A stretch of DNA of 64,000 bases from Ornithodoros turicata (Eukaryota > Arthropoda > Arachnida > Ixodida > Argasidae), in the NCBI RefSeq assembly GCF_037126465.1, contig NC_088206.1, positions 10,763,187 to 10,827,186 of the forward strand, read 5' to 3'. Positions 39,785 to 51,775 of the stretch are shown here, piece by piece. Made by a program: the position numbers and the translations under genes. The notes under the pieces were generated by a model, which saw only the letters and a program-made list of their open reading frames with translations, did not search any database and was not told the DNA's origin. Each line of letters begins with the position of its first letter. The first letter of the stretch is position 1.

Positions 39785-39951
39785 AATAGTGAGTTTTAGT
39801 ATAACGTACGCTGTCGTGTTCCGTACGTAAGGGATACCATGGTGGTCCTCCGCAATGCGCTCTTCATGTTCTGCGCGTGCGCAGAACATAACCAACTCTA
39901 CCCCTTACGTACACAAAGGCGACAGCGTACGTTATACTAAAACTCACTATT
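39785..39951. mobile_element. MITE with AATAGTGAGTTTTAGTATAACG ends, 5' of the Rab gene
   Basis: Long terminal inverted repeats AGTGAGTTTTAGTATAACGT...CTTACGTAC with a central near-palindrome ATGTTCTGCGC/GCGCAGAACAT at 39866-39889. It lies between the Rab start and the first GR stop. A TA duplication is possible. Confidence 0.85.
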
Positions 39952-39983
39952 CTCTTTACAGCAGAGTGTGCGCGACACTACTC

Positions 39984-41159
39984 CTAATAGTTCTCTTCTC
40001 CGGGTGTAAGTTGCACCAGAATGACAGTGTACGTTGCCACAGCCCCAACAATAGTAAGAATAAACGATCTATCAACTTCGAAGAGGCCCCATCCAGTTAG
40101 CGTAAATGTCGACGATGTGATCCCCGACTGCAGAAGAATGACCTGCTGACAAAGCTGCCAGTCATCAACGGGAACGGCATTTCTGAGTCGGAACAACTCT
40201 TCTTCTATCTCCCTGTATTCATCCTCAATATCGGCCAATGAAAACGAGAGTATGAGGAAGAAACACACTGAATAGACGACTTCTATGAAGAAGGACATCA
40301 CGTTGGCGACCGTAAATGACGCTATGCCGTTAACCAGGGTACGGATTGGAAGCACTATGTTCACAAGAAGGTCACCAATCCACAGAGACACTGCCGGAGC
40401 AAACAGGGCTTCTAATCTCCTTTCCATGTCCAGCAAGTTTGCGCACTTCACTTGGATCTTCCCCAACTTCTCGACAGTCATGGGGCCGCTCTCCAACGCA
40501 GCCCTCTGAAACGCCCTGAAGTCCAGCATTTGGATGCGAAGGTTGTCGCACAGCACGACGTAAGATGCGATAAGCAAAGGAGTAGCGGTAGCAATACAGT
40601 TGTATGAGTTCCATTCCACGAGTCCGATCAGAATCGCCCAGATCATGGAAATACCAGCGCTTTCGAGGTCGATGCGATAGAAGTTCTTGTCGAAGTACTT
40701 TTGTGCTGGTACTAGGACAAAGAAGAGAGCAGTTGTCACAATTAAAAGAACGCAGTAGAGTAGAGCAGAGAGTCGGAGGTATTTCAGCTTTCTCCGTGAC
40801 TTTGCCAGGAGTTCTTCCGGCACGGGGCCTTCGAAGCTCTGCAGGTCTTTTGCGATCCTATCGATGCTGTCTCGCTTCACCAGACTGTAGGTTGTTGTAA
40901 CTGTCGCCACAATGATGCGCAGGGTATGGGTCATAGTTTCGATGAGGTACATCATGGATTTTGTGTGGATGCTTCCTGCTACTGCGTTGGCGGCGATGTG
41001 AATCATGTAGACGTACATGTAGATCTGTCGCAGAACATGACGCTTAGCAATTGGTTTTCTTTCCTTAAAAACAGGGACCGGTTGTGTGTCTTGAAAGGGG
41101 AATACTCTTTCCTTCCTCGGGTAAATATGAAGGCTTCGCATGGTCACCCTTGAAGACAT
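39984..41159 (-). CDS. Gustatory receptor (7tm_7 family), GR copy 1, intronless
   Basis: A single uninterrupted frame of 391 aa. It has seven hydrophobic segments and intervening charged loops, and ends with SFILTIVGAVATYTVILVQL, a version of the insect-type GR signature TYhhhhhQF in which the final F is L. The long loop before TM6 (LLDMERRLEALFAP) and the arrangement WQLCQQVILLQSGI...TLTGWGLFEVDRSF match the 7tm_7 C-terminal region. GRs are ligand-gated cation channels with intracellular N-terminus that detect tastants or other small molecules. The ATG at 41159 follows TTATTCAGC, an acceptor-like sequence, so an additional short upstream exon as in GR copy 3 cannot be excluded. Ligand unknown. 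Divergent from GR copy 2. Confidence 0.9.
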   Translation of the reverse strand: MSSRVTMRSLHIYPRKERVFPFQDTQPVPVFKERKPIAKRHVLRQIYMYVYMIHIAANAVAGSIHTKSMMYLIETMTHTLRIIVATVTTTYSLVKRDSIDRIAKDLQSFEGPVPEELLAKSRRKLKYLRLSALLYCVLLIVTTALFFVLVPAQKYFDKNFYRIDLESAGISMIWAILIGLVEWNSYNCIATATPLLIASYVVLCDNLRIQMLDFRAFQRAALESGPMTVEKLGKIQVKCANLLDMERRLEALFAPAVSLWIGDLLVNIVLPIRTLVNGIASFTVANVMSFFIEVVYSVCFFLILSFSLADIEDEYREIEEELFRLRNAVPVDDWQLCQQVILLQSGITSSTFTLTGWGLFEVDRSFILTIVGAVATYTVILVQLTPGEENY

Positions 41160-42884
41160 GCTGAATAAATCCTACAAGATACGCCTCGCTTGTAGCGTTA
41201 CAGTAAACCCTCAAGATTTGGCTAACAGTGAATTGCTGTGCCTCCTGATAGAGCAAGACAGATGTCTCGCAAAGGTATGACATACGCGTTTTCCAAAGAG
41301 ATGCAATTACCACTACAAGCAAAGGTCTAGCTGTTTCTATCTTAGCGGCTCCATATATGGTAATGTAATGATCACCACTTCGATCGGCTGTGCTCTAGAC
41401 ATGTGCTTATTGTAATGAGACTCTGTCTTTGTTGTCCTTGAAATGGGTCTTTCAACGCCCTCCACAACTGCAGGCATGGAAGCTACGGAAAAAGACTTAC
41501 TGCGGCCGCGTCATGAGTTAGATACAGGCATTTAGGCATTAGGGATTGAGGCATTTACTGCGCTTCAGTAATTAATGCGTACACGCGTAGTGATGGTGAT
41601 GTTCCTATATGACAGCCAACGCTGATTGCTATATTATACTGTGGATGGATCCGCCCATTGATTTCATCAATAACTCATTTCTGAATGCGTCTTAAACAAT
41701 GGCATTAAACGCGAAGGCCTCAGTCAAGGTGAAATCCGCAGACACATGACGGTCTTTTCGGGAAGCCTGTTGCTCCTTTACTCCATTTCTTACTCATGAT
41801 ATCTTTGCCGCCTGAAGTCGCTGCTCCTTGGACCACTACCAGGTGAGTCAGTTGCTTCAACGATTGCTTTTTGAGAAACTTTGCACTGCAACGTCAAGGA
41901 GGTCAACCTCTTTGGAAAAAAATTTGGAGGGGTTAGCCTCCGGAGGAGCGACCAGCAATTAACGTAATTTGTAGTTAAAAAGGTGGTGTCCGGACAAAAC
42001 AGTTGAACTGAAGGTGGGATCGGGAATAATGGGTGCTTGGAATATATGTAACCGGAATATTTCGTTTTGAAAGAGTCGGAAACATTAGAAAATAAATTTA
42101 ATCGGATTTTGCAGTCGGCTGCGCGCTCCCGGCTGAATTCAGGCAACAGTGTGCGGGCGGACGTCACTGGAGTCGGTTATGAAGGCAGGCTGTCGGTCAT
42201 AAAATGCGGTCTTCCGATTCGTAATCCGCTGCTTGAGTTCATGCTTTCGGTGGTGTGGGATCGCAAACCAGCCAGGCGACACCGTAGTCCGTTTAGCGAT
42301 TGGGCAATGCCAATGACGTCACCGGAAGAGGCGAAGCAGGGAAGGGCCGTTTTAACCGGAAGCCGGCAGTGGGCTTCGAATTGCATGCTTTTGATGTTTT
42401 ATTAAAAAACACGAACGAATTTTGCGAAACTTTTTTGATGTTTTCTTCTTGGAAGGCATCTTCAAGCGGAAATCGTCGGATTCGTCGCGGACACCCCTTA
42501 TAAACGTGTGTGTTCTGTCCTTGTGCCTTGTTGAATTCTACAAACATGCACGTCTATATAACCAACACTCTCTTCTAATCTTGTCGCCAGTATACACCTT
42601 CACTCATTTCGTAATCTCGCTAACACAATCAAGATATCTGGCACAGCCAGTTAATACCATATCATCTTCCTCAGAATTCATAACGGTAAAGCCCTGATAC
42701 TATGTAGGGACAACGAAAAAAAAAAGGAAGGAAAAACTCACAGAGATAGTCTCAAACCCAGCTGAACGTCTACTACAAATTTAAAGAAAACAAGGCCAGG
42801 ACGAAATTGCTGTCAGTTTCAATCCCTGTTAGGAATTGTATCGACCAGCTCGCTAATTGCTTTTTTAGCAATTATTTCATTACC
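41160..42884. other. Divergent intergenic region between GR copies 1 and 2
   Basis: About 1.7 kb that should contain both promoters. Several short frames around 42,067-42,500 have no recognisable domain. No clear TATA box or repeat ends were found. Confidence 0.4.
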
Positions 42885-44081
42885 ATGCTCAGTTCCATTC
42901 GTGTTCGACTTCACTTTTCCGAAATGAGTAAACATGAGGTAACACGTTTCAGACGCCCCTACGCAATGGAAAGCAAGCCGGTAGGACCCGCTCGGAAAGA
43001 CTTACGACGGAACACGTACATGGAAGAGCTTCGAGATGGACCACGGGGGCTGCTCGACAGAATGGGTTGGGTCAAATACTTGGTCATACTCTTCGGCTAT
43101 CTTTACAGCATGCACACAGTGTTCAACATGACTGGGATATTCGTGCGCAGTAATAACATGATGAAGGCGTTCGACGTCATCAGCTATGTCATACGGTCCT
43201 TCTTCGCAGCGCTCAACTTGCAGCAAGCTTTCAAGATTAGCACGTCCTCGAAAAGACTGTGGCACCGGTTCTTTTATAGCTCCGGCAAGAAGAGTTCGTT
43301 TAATATCTCCACTATGATAAAAGCTCTTGTATTCCTGTACTTTGCGATTGAATCTACAGTCGTGACGCATATTATCCTCGCCGGAGACGTTGAAGAGTAC
43401 GCCAGCGTGTCCTTCTACGGTTTCAATATGACGACCTCCAATGTCACGCGCGAGTATATCGTTACTGCTTGCTTTTTCAACTGGACTTTCTTCAGCGTTC
43501 TGAGTGTTGTACCGGGAGTGCTGATGGCGGACTACATAGCTTTTTGCCTGCAGCTACGCAAGCGCCTTGTCCAGTTCAAAGACACCGTATCTCGCAAGGC
43601 ACGAAGCCAGGTCAGCAGCAGGGAGTTGAAGCAGTATCAAGAGATGTCCTACAATTTCTGGAAGGATCTTAAAAGGGTCGACGATATCTATAACACGGTT
43701 GTATTCCTGTGGTACATTGATATAATTATCAATATGGTTTTGTCCATGAGGAACCTGTTCAAGGGCGTCAGTACTGAACAGTTCTGGTCGGACACCGTGT
43801 ACTACATTACGCTCTTCGTGTTGCTGTCCCTGAGCGCTTCCAGCGTGGACACTCAAGCAAGAGAGCTGATGTACGAAGTCCGGCAACTTCGAAAGTTGGT
43901 GAGCAAGAAAGATTGGCAAAGTAATGGACAGATATTGTTGCTGGAAAGTGGACTTAAAACTACCAGGCTAGCTTTGACCAGCGGTCATTTTCGCATGATC
44001 GACAGGCCATTTGTATTGGGCGTCGTGGGTGCCATAGCGACGTACACTGTTCTTCTCGTCCAACTTGCACCGCTCAGGTAG
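42885..44081 (+). CDS. Gustatory receptor (7tm_7 family), GR copy 2, intronless
   Basis: Single open frame; the ATG at 42885 gives 398 aa, and internal ATGs at 42924 and 42966 are alternatives. The frame remains open upstream to about 42,807, but without an ATG. Hydrophobic spans include WVKYLVILFGYLYSMH, MIKALVFLYFAIESTVV, FFNWTFFSVLSVVPGVLMA and YYITLFVLLSLSAS. The C-terminus FVLGVVGAIATYTVLLVQL carries the GR signature with Q-L for Q-F. FLWYIDIIINMVLSMRNLF closely resembles FLWYIDFVLNIIMKVRVLY of copy 3, showing that the two are local paralogues. N-glycosylation-like NMT, NVT and NWT sites occur in mid-protein loops. Convergent with copy 3. Confidence 0.9.
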   Translation: MLSSIRVRLHFSEMSKHEVTRFRRPYAMESKPVGPARKDLRRNTYMEELRDGPRGLLDRMGWVKYLVILFGYLYSMHTVFNMTGIFVRSNNMMKAFDVISYVIRSFFAALNLQQAFKISTSSKRLWHRFFYSSGKKSSFNISTMIKALVFLYFAIESTVVTHIILAGDVEEYASVSFYGFNMTTSNVTREYIVTACFFNWTFFSVLSVVPGVLMADYIAFCLQLRKRLVQFKDTVSRKARSQVSSRELKQYQEMSYNFWKDLKRVDDIYNTVVFLWYIDIIINMVLSMRNLFKGVSTEQFWSDTVYYITLFVLLSLSASSVDTQARELMYEVRQLRKLVSKKDWQSNGQILLLESGLKTTRLALTSGHFRMIDRPFVLGVVGAIATYTVLLVQLAPLR

Positions 44082-44788
44082 AAGAATTAGGAACTATAGC
44101 CACAACATTCATAACTCGGATTGATTAATTTGTCGATTGACTGGCTGATTAAAAAAACAACAACAGAGGTACCGCTCCCGTACACGTAAATAGGAGAGAA
44201 AGTAGAAACGCAACTCAAAAACCCAAAGGAGAAATCGAAACAAGCGCAATCCAAGACACTAGTCTCCATTTTTTTCTTTTACCAATCAATCAATCAAGGC
44301 ATCCAAGTAGCATAACAAGCAGGGCCCAACTAATGAGAGAGTCCAGTTAATAAGACCATATGGTGCGTACACCAAATACAGCAATGGGCCTAGCTCAATG
44401 CACACTGCATCATGTACGCTGCCCATAGGACAGTAGCCAAGACATGCAGAAACTACGGAGGGTGTCGAGAAAAGTGGCATGATTTCAAAAATTGCGCAGC
44501 TGCGTGCATAGTCGCCACTTGGTGACCCACAAGCCAGCACCCAATGACTTTTTTTTTTTTTTTCGGTGCTGAAAAGGCGGTTATCCAGGTGGGTCAGCGA
44601 CGATTCCAAGATACGGCGACGGTCAGTGCAGTCTTGAATGACGCGTTCAATAACATTATTAGTGGTGTGTGTACAGTCGCGGATTTTTCGGGCACTGTGC
44701 TGTTTGTCACGGGGTTCTACTGGATTTCTGGTGTTACACAGAACAATATATGTGTCCCCAAGCCTGTAATCATATGTCTGTATGTATA

Positions 44789-45040
44789 GTGAACCTCTGT
44801 ATGCAATAAGGGGATAAGTCGAACAATCCCAAACCGAGAAATGGGGCCTGATCTGATTGTCCGTCCCATTGACACACACACATTTCCCGTTTCTTACCTT
44901 CCTGTATAGCGGGCCAATAGATTGCAATACGGTCCTAAATTTTCTTTGGCAGGTACATACTGGTATGTAGATGTCATTGTAGCAAAAATAGTAAAAAGGG
45001 GATAAGTGGACTTATCCCCTTATTGTATACACAGGTTTAT
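44789..45040. mobile_element. MITE with AACCTCTGTATGCAATAAGG ends
   Basis: Left GAACCTCTGTATGCAATAAG then GGGATAAGTC; right GACTTATCCCC then TTATTGTATACACAGGTT. About 30-bp inverted ends with few mismatches, flanked by TA-rich sequence as in pogo/Tc1-type insertions. Confidence 0.75.
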
Positions 45041-45085
45041 TATTATGTGTGGCTACGTATATGTATGCCATATTCGTACTTTCCA

Positions 45086-45292
45086 CACCATAAGAGAGAA
45101 AAAAAGGAGTGAATTGGGAAGTAAGTCCCCCTAGATTGAGAGGAGTCCTCCCATATTAGTCTTCCCCAACACTGAAATTTACTCCCCCCAGCACTGTAAG
45201 TAATCTCTAAACTTCCATGCATCGTTATGCCAATGCATATATTCTTCGAAGGGAGTATAACATTCACTCCATTTTTTTTTTCTTGAGTGCAT
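45086..45292. mobile_element. MITE with AAGARARAAAAAGGAGTGAA ends
   Basis: Left CATAAGAGAGAAAAAAAGGA then GTGAATTG; right end reads (minus) GCACTCAAGAAAAAAAAAAT then GGAGTGAATG. The family resembles the element at 46,365-46,566. Confidence 0.55.
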
Positions 45293-45345
45293 GTACACGG
45301 TTCCTCTCATTTTGGTTTGGTTCGGTTCGTCTTCATGTGTAAACC

Positions 45346-47844
45346 TCATGTGAGTTGTTGTAGCACGACAGCGTACGTCACGATTGCGCCAATCACAGCA
45401 AGAATGAAGGACCTGTCAACATTAAAGCAATTCCAACCCGTAAAAGCCAACTTGCAGCTAGCTATCTCCTCCTGAAGCAGCATAATCTGATTGCAGGTGT
45501 GCCAGTCTCCCGTCGGCAACCTGCACACCAACTGGCAAATATCATAGTTGATATGCCTAGCCTCTACAACAATGTTAGACGCCGATACTGAAATGAGCAA
45601 GAACACGAAGCCTATGTATGCGAGTTGAACGTAGACGGAAAGGGCGTAAAACACGTTGAAGTCCGTGCCAGTATAGTAGAGAACGCGCACTTTCATGATT
45701 ATGTTGAGGACAAAGTCGATGTACCAGAGAAAGACAGCTAAGCAGAACTGGTGGTCCAAGTCTTGGATTGAGTTCCAGAGCGAGGAGTACCGCTCTTGCA
45801 GGTCCTGGATGTGAGGCGGAAGAATGGATTCTTCACGGGTGCAGCTCTGCACGATGTTTCTGAACTGGCAAACCTGGAAAAGGTGAACAAGTTTAAAAAA
45901 CGCTGCGTGTGTTCGGTAGACGTCCTCAACCACCATCTTTTGGTCGTTGTGAATTTTGTAGGTGTTCGTGGGTGAGCGACTGCCTAAGTTTTTATCTTTC
46001 ATATGGCGACGTCCGGGTTAGTTCATGAACCAGAACAGCCTCTGTAAAATCCCGGCAGAGTGCTGTAAACCGAAGCCAAAGTTCTGTATCAAAGACAATA
46101 TTCTATCACGTTCTATCACATTACGGGTGGTAAGATCATCAGATGCCATCCCAGTGGCACGCCGTGAGGTTTTATTATAGGACGCAGGATTTATGACATC
46201 GAACTATGAACTCTCCAAGGAACTGCGTACCTCGTGTGTCCACGCGTTCAAACTATCCACACATTTCGACACTCCCATATTGTGTTTGGCACAACTTGAA
46301 GAAAAGGCATGTATAGTCCTTTTAAAACCTCATTTTCTAAGTGAGTTCTTCTCAGTAAAAGTCCCTGCACTCTCAGAAAGAAGTCTAGTAGTAAGTGCAG
46401 CTTATAGTCCACTAGATTGCGACTGACTCCTTCCCATTTTAGTCCAGAACCCCGAAAACCGAGCACCGCACATAGACTCAAAATTTCGCATGAACTTCCA
46501 AGCACTTAGTCCCAAAAGGTAGTCCCAAAACGGACTAACATTACTTCTTTTCTTTCTTGGAGTGCATGATTGCAGAGGAACGATGGCCTCAACAGACATT
46601 GCCAAAAGCATTCACTTTCTTCAATACGAAAATACGACTGCTAATTCAACGTTCAACGTTGCTTACTTTGAGCCTGCACCAGTCGCAAATTCGCATGTAC
46701 ACAACGATACACGCTGTGGGCACAAACAAATTACAGATGTCGTACGCCAAAAAGTGGAGGACAGCGAGCAGGGACAGGACAGCTTCGCCGATCGCAACGT
46801 TCTCGATGTCGATGAAGTAGATTTCTTCCAAGAAATATGCTCGGAGTCCCAAAAACTGGAGCTTGAGACTTTGCAGGAGCAGTGTGCTGATTCCGTACCC
46901 CACCACGAGCGCGCTTACGACGACTGTCTTTGTGCGAAGACGACGCCTGTTTGTCTTGTACAGTTCGGGGTCACTCGCCTGTTCCTTAGCGAAGAAATTC
47001 GCGACCGCTGGGTAGACGGCGTAGAAGAGGTGTGCCGTCAGGGTGGAGCAGATGACTCTGACGCTGAGGGACACAGTGTTGATTAGCGCTATGGCGTCAT
47101 GGACGTACAAGCACTTGACAACGGCCGACGACACGTTGTGAATGGCGCTGAGGTAAAGGAATACGATGCCTATCTTGTAAACCCTACGATACTTCTCAAA
47201 TAATGAGGTCGGTGCAGCAACAGCGGTAGCGTTTACTGGGACGATTTGGGTGACGCGGGGTCTGTTTCCGACTCGGGGAACAGCGATCTGAAAAAGGAGA
47301 AAGAGAAGAAGAGGAGGAGTAAGGAGGAAAGGAAAAAAGATAAGTAAAGCCTCGATATAGCTAGAGCAGTCTCTGTAAAGCTTTTTTTTTAAATGGAATT
47401 CATTATTTTCTAATTGTTGCTGAAATCTATGCTCTATATACATATCAGAGCCATGTAGACATTTTTACTTTCTTATGCCATTGTAACGACATAGCGTTCG
47501 TTGCTAACTATCATATTACGTCACTCGCGTCGTGGATGGAAGATAACGATAACAGCATGGCGTATACGTCACAGTAACACCAAGTAAACGACCAACTAAT
47601 TAATGCAGGAGAAAAAAAGATAATAGTCACTGCGCAAGTGGGTTGTTGTCGCGAAATACATGTAAACGAATTCAGGCTCGGAGACTAATTGCAAAGAAAT
47701 TATCTGATAAGTTTGGATTACGCGTTTATTACGGAAGCATGAAACATAAGTCACACGCAAAATATAACTACCATGGACAGGCACACTTACAAAGGCTAAC
47801 TTGTGGTTCCGTCGCAAAGACACCTTTCCCGCCAACGTTTCCAT
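45346..47844 (-). CDS. Gustatory receptor (7tm_7 family), GR copy 3, three exons
   Basis: Proposed exons (minus): 47844-47791, 47287-46667, 45873-45346; 400 aa, matching the lengths of copies 1 and 2. Both introns are phase 0 GT-AG (donors TTT|GTAAGT and AAA|GTAAGC; acceptors CTTTTTCAG and TTTTCCAG). The second junction restores CDWCRLK-VCQFRNIV, aligning residue for residue with CDNLRIQMLDFRAF of copy 1, so this splice is strongly supported. The first exon (METLAGKVSLRRNHKLAF) rests only on splice signals and length; the ATG at 47877 is an alternative. The C-terminus SFILAVIGAIVTYAVVLQQL carries the GR signature. The second intron contains a MITE. Confidence 0.85.
46365..46566. mobile_element. 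MITE with TGCACTC(C/T)AAGAAAGAA ends in GR copy 3 intron 2
   Basis: Left TGCACTCTCAGAAAGAAGT and right (minus) TGCACTCCAAGAAAGAAAAG form terminal inverted repeats; AGTCC motifs recur internally. No coding domain. Confidence 0.65.
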
Positions 47845-48394
47845 CTTCAGCGTCACTTCGAAAAACAGGAATTTCAATCTACGCTACAAGGGCATCCCAA
47901 CTGGCGGCGTTCTTCACACATCTGAAACCGTGCGTCTGGGGCAGTTTTCTCAACGTTATACCCGGGCTACAATTTAGCCGATCGATTTTTCAATACGAAC
48001 AAAGTGGATGTGTCAATTGTTACGCTCGTTTAAACATTGATCTGGAACGATCTCGTAAACACACACACCAATCATGTTGACATGGCGACTATTCATATAC
48101 GGTCGATCATATTGCAGGACGAACAGCTATTAATACAGAGAGCGCATAATTTGAAACATAAGATATTAATTTTTGTATCATTATTTATTTTCTTATATGT
48201 GATGTGATGTGATAAAGAAATATTTTTATTTCTTATATGTGACACGAATTTTGATTGTCTTGTAATCTTCGTTTAAAGAAAAAATACTTACAAAAATGCG
48301 TTTCGTTTTCACATGTTTCTGTGGTGATCTGAGCTGTCTCTTTGTCTGGAAGTACTTACTACTTTTCCACATAAGAACTGGCAATGATGGGATT

Positions 48395-48640
48395 AGCAAG
48401 ATTTCGCTGCAGTGGGTAACGTGTTGGCTTGCTGAGCTCAAGATCGCGGGCTCAATCCCGTTCGAGGACGGTTGCAATATGGGGAAGATAAAACATTGCT
48501 TCTAGCACCGCGTGTCAGATATTTCCGGCGCAAGTCAAAGGAACCCAAAGGTGGTCGAGATTATTCGCAGCCCTACCCTGCGGTCCTAACGTGCAACATG
48601 TCGCCACGTTAGGCTGACATACCTTACGTGTAAATATACT
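48395..48640 (+). mobile_element. tRNA-derived SINE, plus strand
   Basis: A-box-like GCAGTGGGTAACGTG and B-box-like GGGCTCAATCCCG lie about 30 bases apart, followed by a body with AAAGGAACCCAAAGGTGGTC, GCAGCCCTACCCTGCGG and ATGTCGCCACGTTAGGCTGA. Fragments of the same body lie at 29,181 and 51,715. Confidence 0.75.
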
Positions 48641-49013
48641 CCAGTTACCATACCAGGATTTCACTGGCTCCGGTGATGGCTCAGTGGCGTTGTCAGCCAG
48701 ATTGTCAGGCAGTCCAGCTCAGCTAAAACGGAAGTTTTATCTGATCTATCGTACGTGATAATAAATTATTGGTACTTGGATCAAAAGGCTATCTGGATCT
48801 GAACAAACCTGGACAGACCTGCTGGCTTTCAAGGCTTTCAGGGATTTTGTGGCCTTCCTGGCAGGCCACTGCGAAGTGGGGTAGGGTCCTGTGGCTACCA
48901 CGGGAAAACATCCCATGTCATCATCACTTCTTCATTTATTGTTGTTGTTGTTGTTGGCAGACATTTTGGAGAGGGGGATTGGGAAAACCCCAGCCCGGAG
49001 GTACTGATCAAAT

Positions 49014-49090
49014 GAAGACTTACGGGCAATAATGGTACAAGTTGTATTGGGACTGCATTACACTTGTACCATTATTTCCCGCAAGTCTTC
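49014..49090. repeat. Hairpin, about 32-bp arms
   Basis: GAAGACTTACGGGCAATAAT pairs with ATTATTTCCCGCAAGTCTTC, continuing through GGTACAAGT/ACTTGTACC. A GTT-repeat (48,941-48,957) lies just upstream. Confidence 0.85.
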
Positions 49091-50699
49091 ACTTGTGCTA
49101 TTCAATCAGGGAATTCCGCATGCAGATAATTTGAAATCGTCTGACATGCAGTGTGCTCTTCAGTTCAGAATCACGAAGCTGCTCTGCACGTTTTACGAAT
49201 GACCATGCCGCATTTTGCGATCCTAAAGACTCTAAAGCAATGTCCATGCCTATACACTTAGACGGTTATAGTCTTATTTGATGGCACTAAAAGAAGACAT
49301 TTTTGGAGTGCAGGCACGGGGAGGATAAATTCATAAAGTTCTTGCATCCCGTTAGTCCACTGATAAGGCTCTCATAGGAATGCTAACAGAATATCAGTTT
49401 AGGACACTGACTGATAAAAGGAAACGTGCATTCGATCGCTATCAACCCCTCATCAAGGCTATTGGGCGATGGAAAGCAGGAAGTTCTCTGCTCCGCAGAG
49501 GTCAACAATGACGAGGCTCACGAACGGGTTACGTATCTTTCTCGGACTTCCAGCAGCTTCTGATATTTGTACGTCACATATCCCAGCGTCCCCAAGGCGT
49601 TTCGATGTGAAAGTCACGACGACAATGGGACTGCCATACAAAGTGAATTAACGAATTTGTAATGAAAGGGAAAATAACGACGTTCGAAGAACAATGGTTT
49701 GTTTGTGGGTCAATATTTATTGGTTTGGGACGCGAAAACGAAAGCGAACTGGCGAAAAAGGGGCAAACGCTTCCGCCGATAGGATGAGGTTTTCGCACAT
49801 TTGCATCTTGACCTCAGAATGCAGATACTTGATGATAACAAAGAGTTTCGTCCTTCCCCAATGGCTTCCGAGCAACCTCGCTGTTTATATGTTTCTCTTT
49901 TCTTAAACATTTACTCGTGCGTGCATCGCTGGTACTCCTGTGCGTATGACGGTTTGAACAGCATTGAAGAAACAGCAGAGAAAAAAAATGTTCAACATCC
50001 ACCAGGCTCTGTTCGCGCAGAAACAGAACTATAACCGTGCGTTCGCACGAGCGATATCGTTTTAAGATCGTTTTTATCAGGGTTTAATTCGATTACAGAA
50101 ACAAACAATATTGAAGAGGGGAATTGCTTGAAGTATCAACTCTCCCTTGCAACGAAGTCCATGTTTTTTTTACTGCTGTTGGTTTGAGGCATAGGGGTAT
50201 GGCATTCGAAAGTCAGAAACAGTGCGTCAGGATCGCGCTTTTGCCTTTTCCACGATAAATGCTCCATATGTCATGGACAGTCACCCTTTTTGGTGGAGAA
50301 ATGTTTTCTTTCTTTTTCTTTTTCTGGAAAAATGTCATTCAACCCCTAGGATTGGCCCGAAAAACAAAACGAATGTGTCACCCAATATTTGGGGAGTCTT
50401 AGCAGGTAAACTGAAAATAAAGTAATATTCCCGTTCTTCTATAGCGTCACGTGCGGGCACAGGATGTACCTGAATGACTCTTCACGGACAATCCGCGAGT
50501 GTCATCCTCAGGACGATCTGGGGACAGACATCGAAGGACGCGGACATGATGACACTCTGGGGACATCCTGAGGACCGTGTTCTTGGGGATGTTCCTCGGA
50601 ATACTCCAGCGGACATAGCTTTCAGCTGTCACGCCGGCACGAGCGCGCAACGTCGTGTCTTCACGTGCGCTGCTAACCGCGGAGAATATCCTGCAACAC

Positions 50700-50880
50700 A
50701 GCCACAAGATATTCCGTAACAGACGACAGGGAAGCACGCTGACAATGTCGTCTGCTAAGTGTCTTCTGCTAAGTGCGCAGTACGCCGCTCCCTGAATTCT
50801 GGCACCGTTGTGAACGTTCAACGTAACACGAGGCGGAACTTTGACTCCGTGAACAGGTTTTGCTTTTTCTTGCACGAGAA
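50700..50880 (-). repeat. Dispersed repeat, inverted partner of 8,452-8,625
   Basis: On the minus strand AAGAAAAAGCAAAACCTG, TACTGCGCACTTAGCAGA, CCCTGTCGTCTGTTACGG and GCAGGATATT follow the order of the 8.5-kb copy. Boundaries unknown. Confidence 0.5.
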
Positions 50881-51714
50881 TCCTCCGGTGAGGATGTCGT
50901 AACAGTCACACGATGAGAACAAGGAACTTGTTTCCTCTCCTTCTTGCTTTCATGTATGCAAGTTGTACGAAAACAAGAAATGAAGGAAGGAAGGGAGAGC
51001 GGAAAACTGTCTCCTCGCGGAAAGAAATATGCTGTTACTTTGATTTCAATACAAAACGGCACATTCCTCTTCGTGATTCAAGCGCGGGGGAAGCACTTTC
51101 CTTCTCTCCTTCTGAAGAGGCACGAGTGCCTCCCATTGGTCCCCGCAAACGATTTGCTCCAATCGCTGGAAATCGTTTGCGGAGACGTCGTCGCGCACGT
51201 CGCGAGTCCTGAGAAGGAGACAATGCTTGTAGATTTACCATATGCTATAGAAGTAGTTCCCCAGTTTCCCTCTCTCCCTATTGCCCGTGGACTACTGACC
51301 CTCTCCCAAATAAGGGGGTAATATTTCAAGGTTGAGGCGCGCGTGGTTTCTTCGGTAGACGCATGCCGATCTACGAATGACCTCTTCATTTTTACGGTTA
51401 CGTGAGCATGGGCTACCGCACCTTTGCCTCAGTCGCAAGAGTGTGTGACCGAGATAAACGCGATTGAGTATTGTTTGGAGACGCGGTAAAACGGAAAGAG
51501 CGTAAAGTTTTATCTGGAATTGGTGGATCGATTGCTTAGCAGAACGTAAACTGGAAGTTATACTGAAAGTACATGTCACGGCACTGTCACGAAATTCAGT
51601 TATAAATAGTTGGAAGCGAATTCAGTCGAAAAGTGTCTCTGCGCATCTTAACAAAGCACGTGACAGCATTGGCTTCGCCTTCGTTTTGTGTCCCTCGCCT
51701 CAAACAAGTCGTCC

Positions 51715-51775
51715 TCCGATGTGCTGATCGAGATTTCAGCGCACGTTAAAGAACCCTCGTGCTGGTAAAATTAAT
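51715..51775 (+). mobile_element. SINE body fragment
   Basis: GATTTCAGCGCACGTTAAAG then AACCCTCGTGCTGGTAAAAT resembles the central region of the plus-strand SINE at 48.4 kb. Head and tail are missing. Confidence 0.4.

Noticed and set aside
46562..47086. 174-aa plus-strand open frame
   Set aside because: Antisense shadow of GR copy 3 exon 2, whose translation has clear 7tm_7 features.
50447..50875. 142-aa minus-strand frame
   Set aside because: Overlaps the dispersed repeat shared with 8,452-8,625 and contains internal direct repeats (GGGACA/TCCTGAGGA); treated as repeat-derived.
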